Source of the DNA: an uncultured Lachnospiraceae bacterium
GTDB lineage: Bacteria; Bacillota; Clostridia; Lachnospirales; Lachnospiraceae
Length of the DNA: 6,368 bases
Direction of reading: 5' to 3'
Assembly: GCA_910587305.1 (NCBI GenBank)
Contig: CAJUKV010000098.1
Coordinates: forward strand, 1-6,368
Under the pieces are notes generated by a model, which ran no database searches, was not told where the DNA came from, and worked only from the letters and a program-made list of their open reading frames with translations. The translations under genes and the position numbers were made by a program. Numbering within the stretch: position 1 is the first letter of the stretch; each line of letters starts with the position of its first letter. Of this stretch, positions 5,843 to 6,368 are shown in pieces.

Positions 5843-5871
5843 TTGACAATTCCGCCTCCTTGCTATATACT
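5843..5871 (+). promoter_or_regulatory. strong sigma-A promoter for the acyl carrier protein gene
   Basis: TTGACA (5843-5848) is a perfect -35 and TATACT (5866-5871) a five-of-six -10, separated by the ideal 17 bases. Transcription would start near 5878, giving a leader of roughly 170 bases that contains the operator array and the structured RNA. Confidence 0.82.
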
Positions 5872-5880
5872 TCTCCTGTC

Positions 5881-5948
5881 AAATATTTTGATAATCAAAA
5901 TATTTTATACTCAAAATGCTTGATACTCAAAATATTTGACATTCAAAT
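5881..5948. promoter_or_regulatory. array of four TTTGA-N3-TCAAA operators with 16-bp period (FabT-like)
   Basis: Four dyads are centred at 5893, 5909, 5925 and 5941, exactly 16 bp apart. The first is a perfect 25-base palindrome (12-base arms around A5893, core TTTTGATAATCAAAA). The others read TTTTATACTCAAAA, CTTGATACTCAAAA and ATTTGACATTCAAAT. The consensus TTTGA-N3-TCAAA resembles sites of FabT, the MarR-family repressor of fatty-acid synthesis in streptococci and relatives. Location next to an acyl carrier protein gene supports that reading. The array lies just downstream of the predicted transcription start, suited to repression. The regulator itself is not in the window. Confidence 0.7.
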
Positions 5949-5951
5949 AAA

Positions 5952-6044
5952 AGTGAAAGATTTTCAACCTTTCACTCACAAGTTTGTGTCTGTGCTGCAT
6001 CCACAAACTTGATATGTGCAAAAAAGCAGCGCAGAAATGAGGAG
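5952..6044 (+). ncRNA. structured leader RNA with predicted pseudoknot, copy 2
   Basis: A 5' hairpin AGTGAAAG/CTTTCACT (5952-5959 with 5969-5976) is followed by a perfect 10-bp stem CAAGTTTGTG/CACAAACTTG (5979-5988 with 6002-6011). Its loop contains TGTGCTGC (5991-5998), which pairs over 8 bp, with one G-U, to GCAGCGCA (6026-6033), forming an H-type pseudoknot. After six bases comes the Shine-Dalgarno TGAGGAG (6038-6044) of the acyl carrier protein gene. The block CGCAGAAATGAGGA (6030-6043) is identical to 3694-3707 in copy 1. This copy lacks the extra hairpin that copy 1 carries between the stems. The fold is well supported; function is inferred only. Confidence 0.6.
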
Positions 6045-6048
6045 AAAT

Positions 6049-6294
6049 ATGTTAGAAAAAATTACTGAAATTATCAGAGAACAGTTGAATGCGGATGGCG
6101 TTACAATCACCATGGACACATCCTTCGAAAAGGATCTGGAGGCGGATTCCCTTGATTTGTTTGAGCTTGTAATGGCGCTGGAGGATGAGTATGGCGTTGA
6201 GATTCCTTCGGAAGAATTGGAAAACCTCACTACGGTAGGAGCGGTAATCAAATATTTGGAAGGCAAAGGGGTTGAAGCAATGTCATTAAGTTAA
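6049..6294 (+). CDS. acpP: acyl carrier protein
   Basis: This small acidic cytosolic protein carries growing acyl chains on a 4'-phosphopantetheine arm during type II fatty acid synthesis. The 81-residue product has the usual start MLEKITEIIREQL, the attachment motif EADSLDLFELVMALEDEYG with Ser34 of DSL as the modification site, and the last helix GAVIKYLEGK. Length is typical (75-85 residues). ATG 6049 is chosen by family alignment and by AGGAG (6040-6044). In-frame ATG 6037 and GTG 6016 would lie within or before the ribosome binding site and the leader structure. A strong promoter with a FabT-like operator array and a structured leader precede it. Further fatty-acid genes probably follow beyond the window, but none is visible. 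A specialised acyl carrier protein for another pathway is less likely given the operators. Confidence 0.94.
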   Translation: MLEKITEIIREQLNADGVTITMDTSFEKDLEADSLDLFELVMALEDEYGVEIPSEELENLTTVGAVIKYLEGKGVEAMSLS

Positions 6295-6299
6295 CGGCT

Positions 6300-6337
6300 G
6301 CGGACGCCGGGAGGAAAATAAAGTTCTCCGTCGCCGC
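6300..6337. other. imperfect GC-rich hairpin after the acyl carrier protein gene
   Basis: GCGG, CG, CGG and AG on the left (6300-6313) pair with CTCCG, CG and CCGC on the right (6326-6337), with two single-base bulges and one mismatch, around a 12-base AT-rich loop. It begins six bases after the stop codon. No T-tract follows on the + strand. A run of six A (about 6350-6355) on the far side would be a T-tract for a transcript on the other strand. It may be a processing or stability stem, or part of a dispersed repeat cut by the window end. Confidence 0.4.
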
Positions 6338-6368
6338 GCTCTCGCTCCGAAAAAAGCGTAGCGGACAC

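Noticed and set aside
5818..5922. Short ORF from TTG 5840 after a TAAGGAG-like sequence
   Set aside because: It would run through the promoter and the operator array, its product is unremarkable, and the spacing to the supposed ribosome binding site is poor.
5881..5948. AT-rich 16-bp tandem repeat as a plasmid-type iteron origin or a CRISPR array
   Set aside because: The units are short dyads just downstream of a promoter and before an acyl carrier protein gene, without spacers, a Rep gene or DnaA boxes; an operator array explains them better.
6016..6048. GTG 6016 or ATG 6037 as the acyl carrier protein start
   Set aside because: GTG 6016 has no ribosome binding site and lies in the crossing loop of the leader. 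ATG 6037 overlaps the Shine-Dalgarno sequence. Family alignment places the start at MLEKITEII (6049).

Overview
The window looks like a piece of a Clostridia (Bacillota) chromosome, most likely Lachnospiraceae. It has moderate-to-low GC, strong AGGAGG-type ribosome binding sites, TTG as well as ATG starts, a lipoprotein solute-binding protein, and an acyl carrier protein gene behind a TTTGA-N3-TCAAA operator array. All convincing genes are on the + strand; I see no mobile element, rRNA, tRNA or CRISPR array.

Region 1 (1-3495) is a carbohydrate-type ABC importer. A cluster of LacI-type AACGTT boxes (19-56) precedes a solute-binding lipoprotein gene (82-1479). An intrinsic terminator and about 200 bases of heavily structured RNA follow, and then two MalF/MalG-type permease genes (1765-2661 and 2677-3495). 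No ATPase gene is present, so a shared ATPase encoded elsewhere is expected.

Region 2 (3496-5717) starts with a perfect 15-base palindrome, an extended -10-like sequence and a structured leader. It then encodes a COG2159-type metal-dependent amidohydrolase (3713-4777) and a divergent creatininase-family hydrolase (4777-5658) that overlap by one base, and ends in a clear terminator. The proximity to the importer suggests uptake and hydrolytic processing of one sugar-derived or amide-containing compound. The substrate cannot be read from the sequence.

Region 3 (5718-6368) holds a near-consensus promoter (5843-5871), four operator-like sites repeated at exactly 16 bp (5881-5948), a structured leader and an acyl carrier protein gene (6049-6294). 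This is probably the first gene of a fatty-acid synthesis operon that continues beyond the window.

The most interesting observation is that the leaders of the amidohydrolase gene and the acyl carrier protein gene are two copies of the same RNA architecture. Each has a 5' hairpin, then an apparent H-type pseudoknot whose second stem ends six bases before the Shine-Dalgarno sequence, and then an identical 14-base CGCAGAAATGAGGA block. The two copies differ by compensatory changes in all three helices, which supports a real RNA fold. I do not recognise it as a known riboswitch class. It could be a new cis-regulatory RNA or a dispersed structured repeat.
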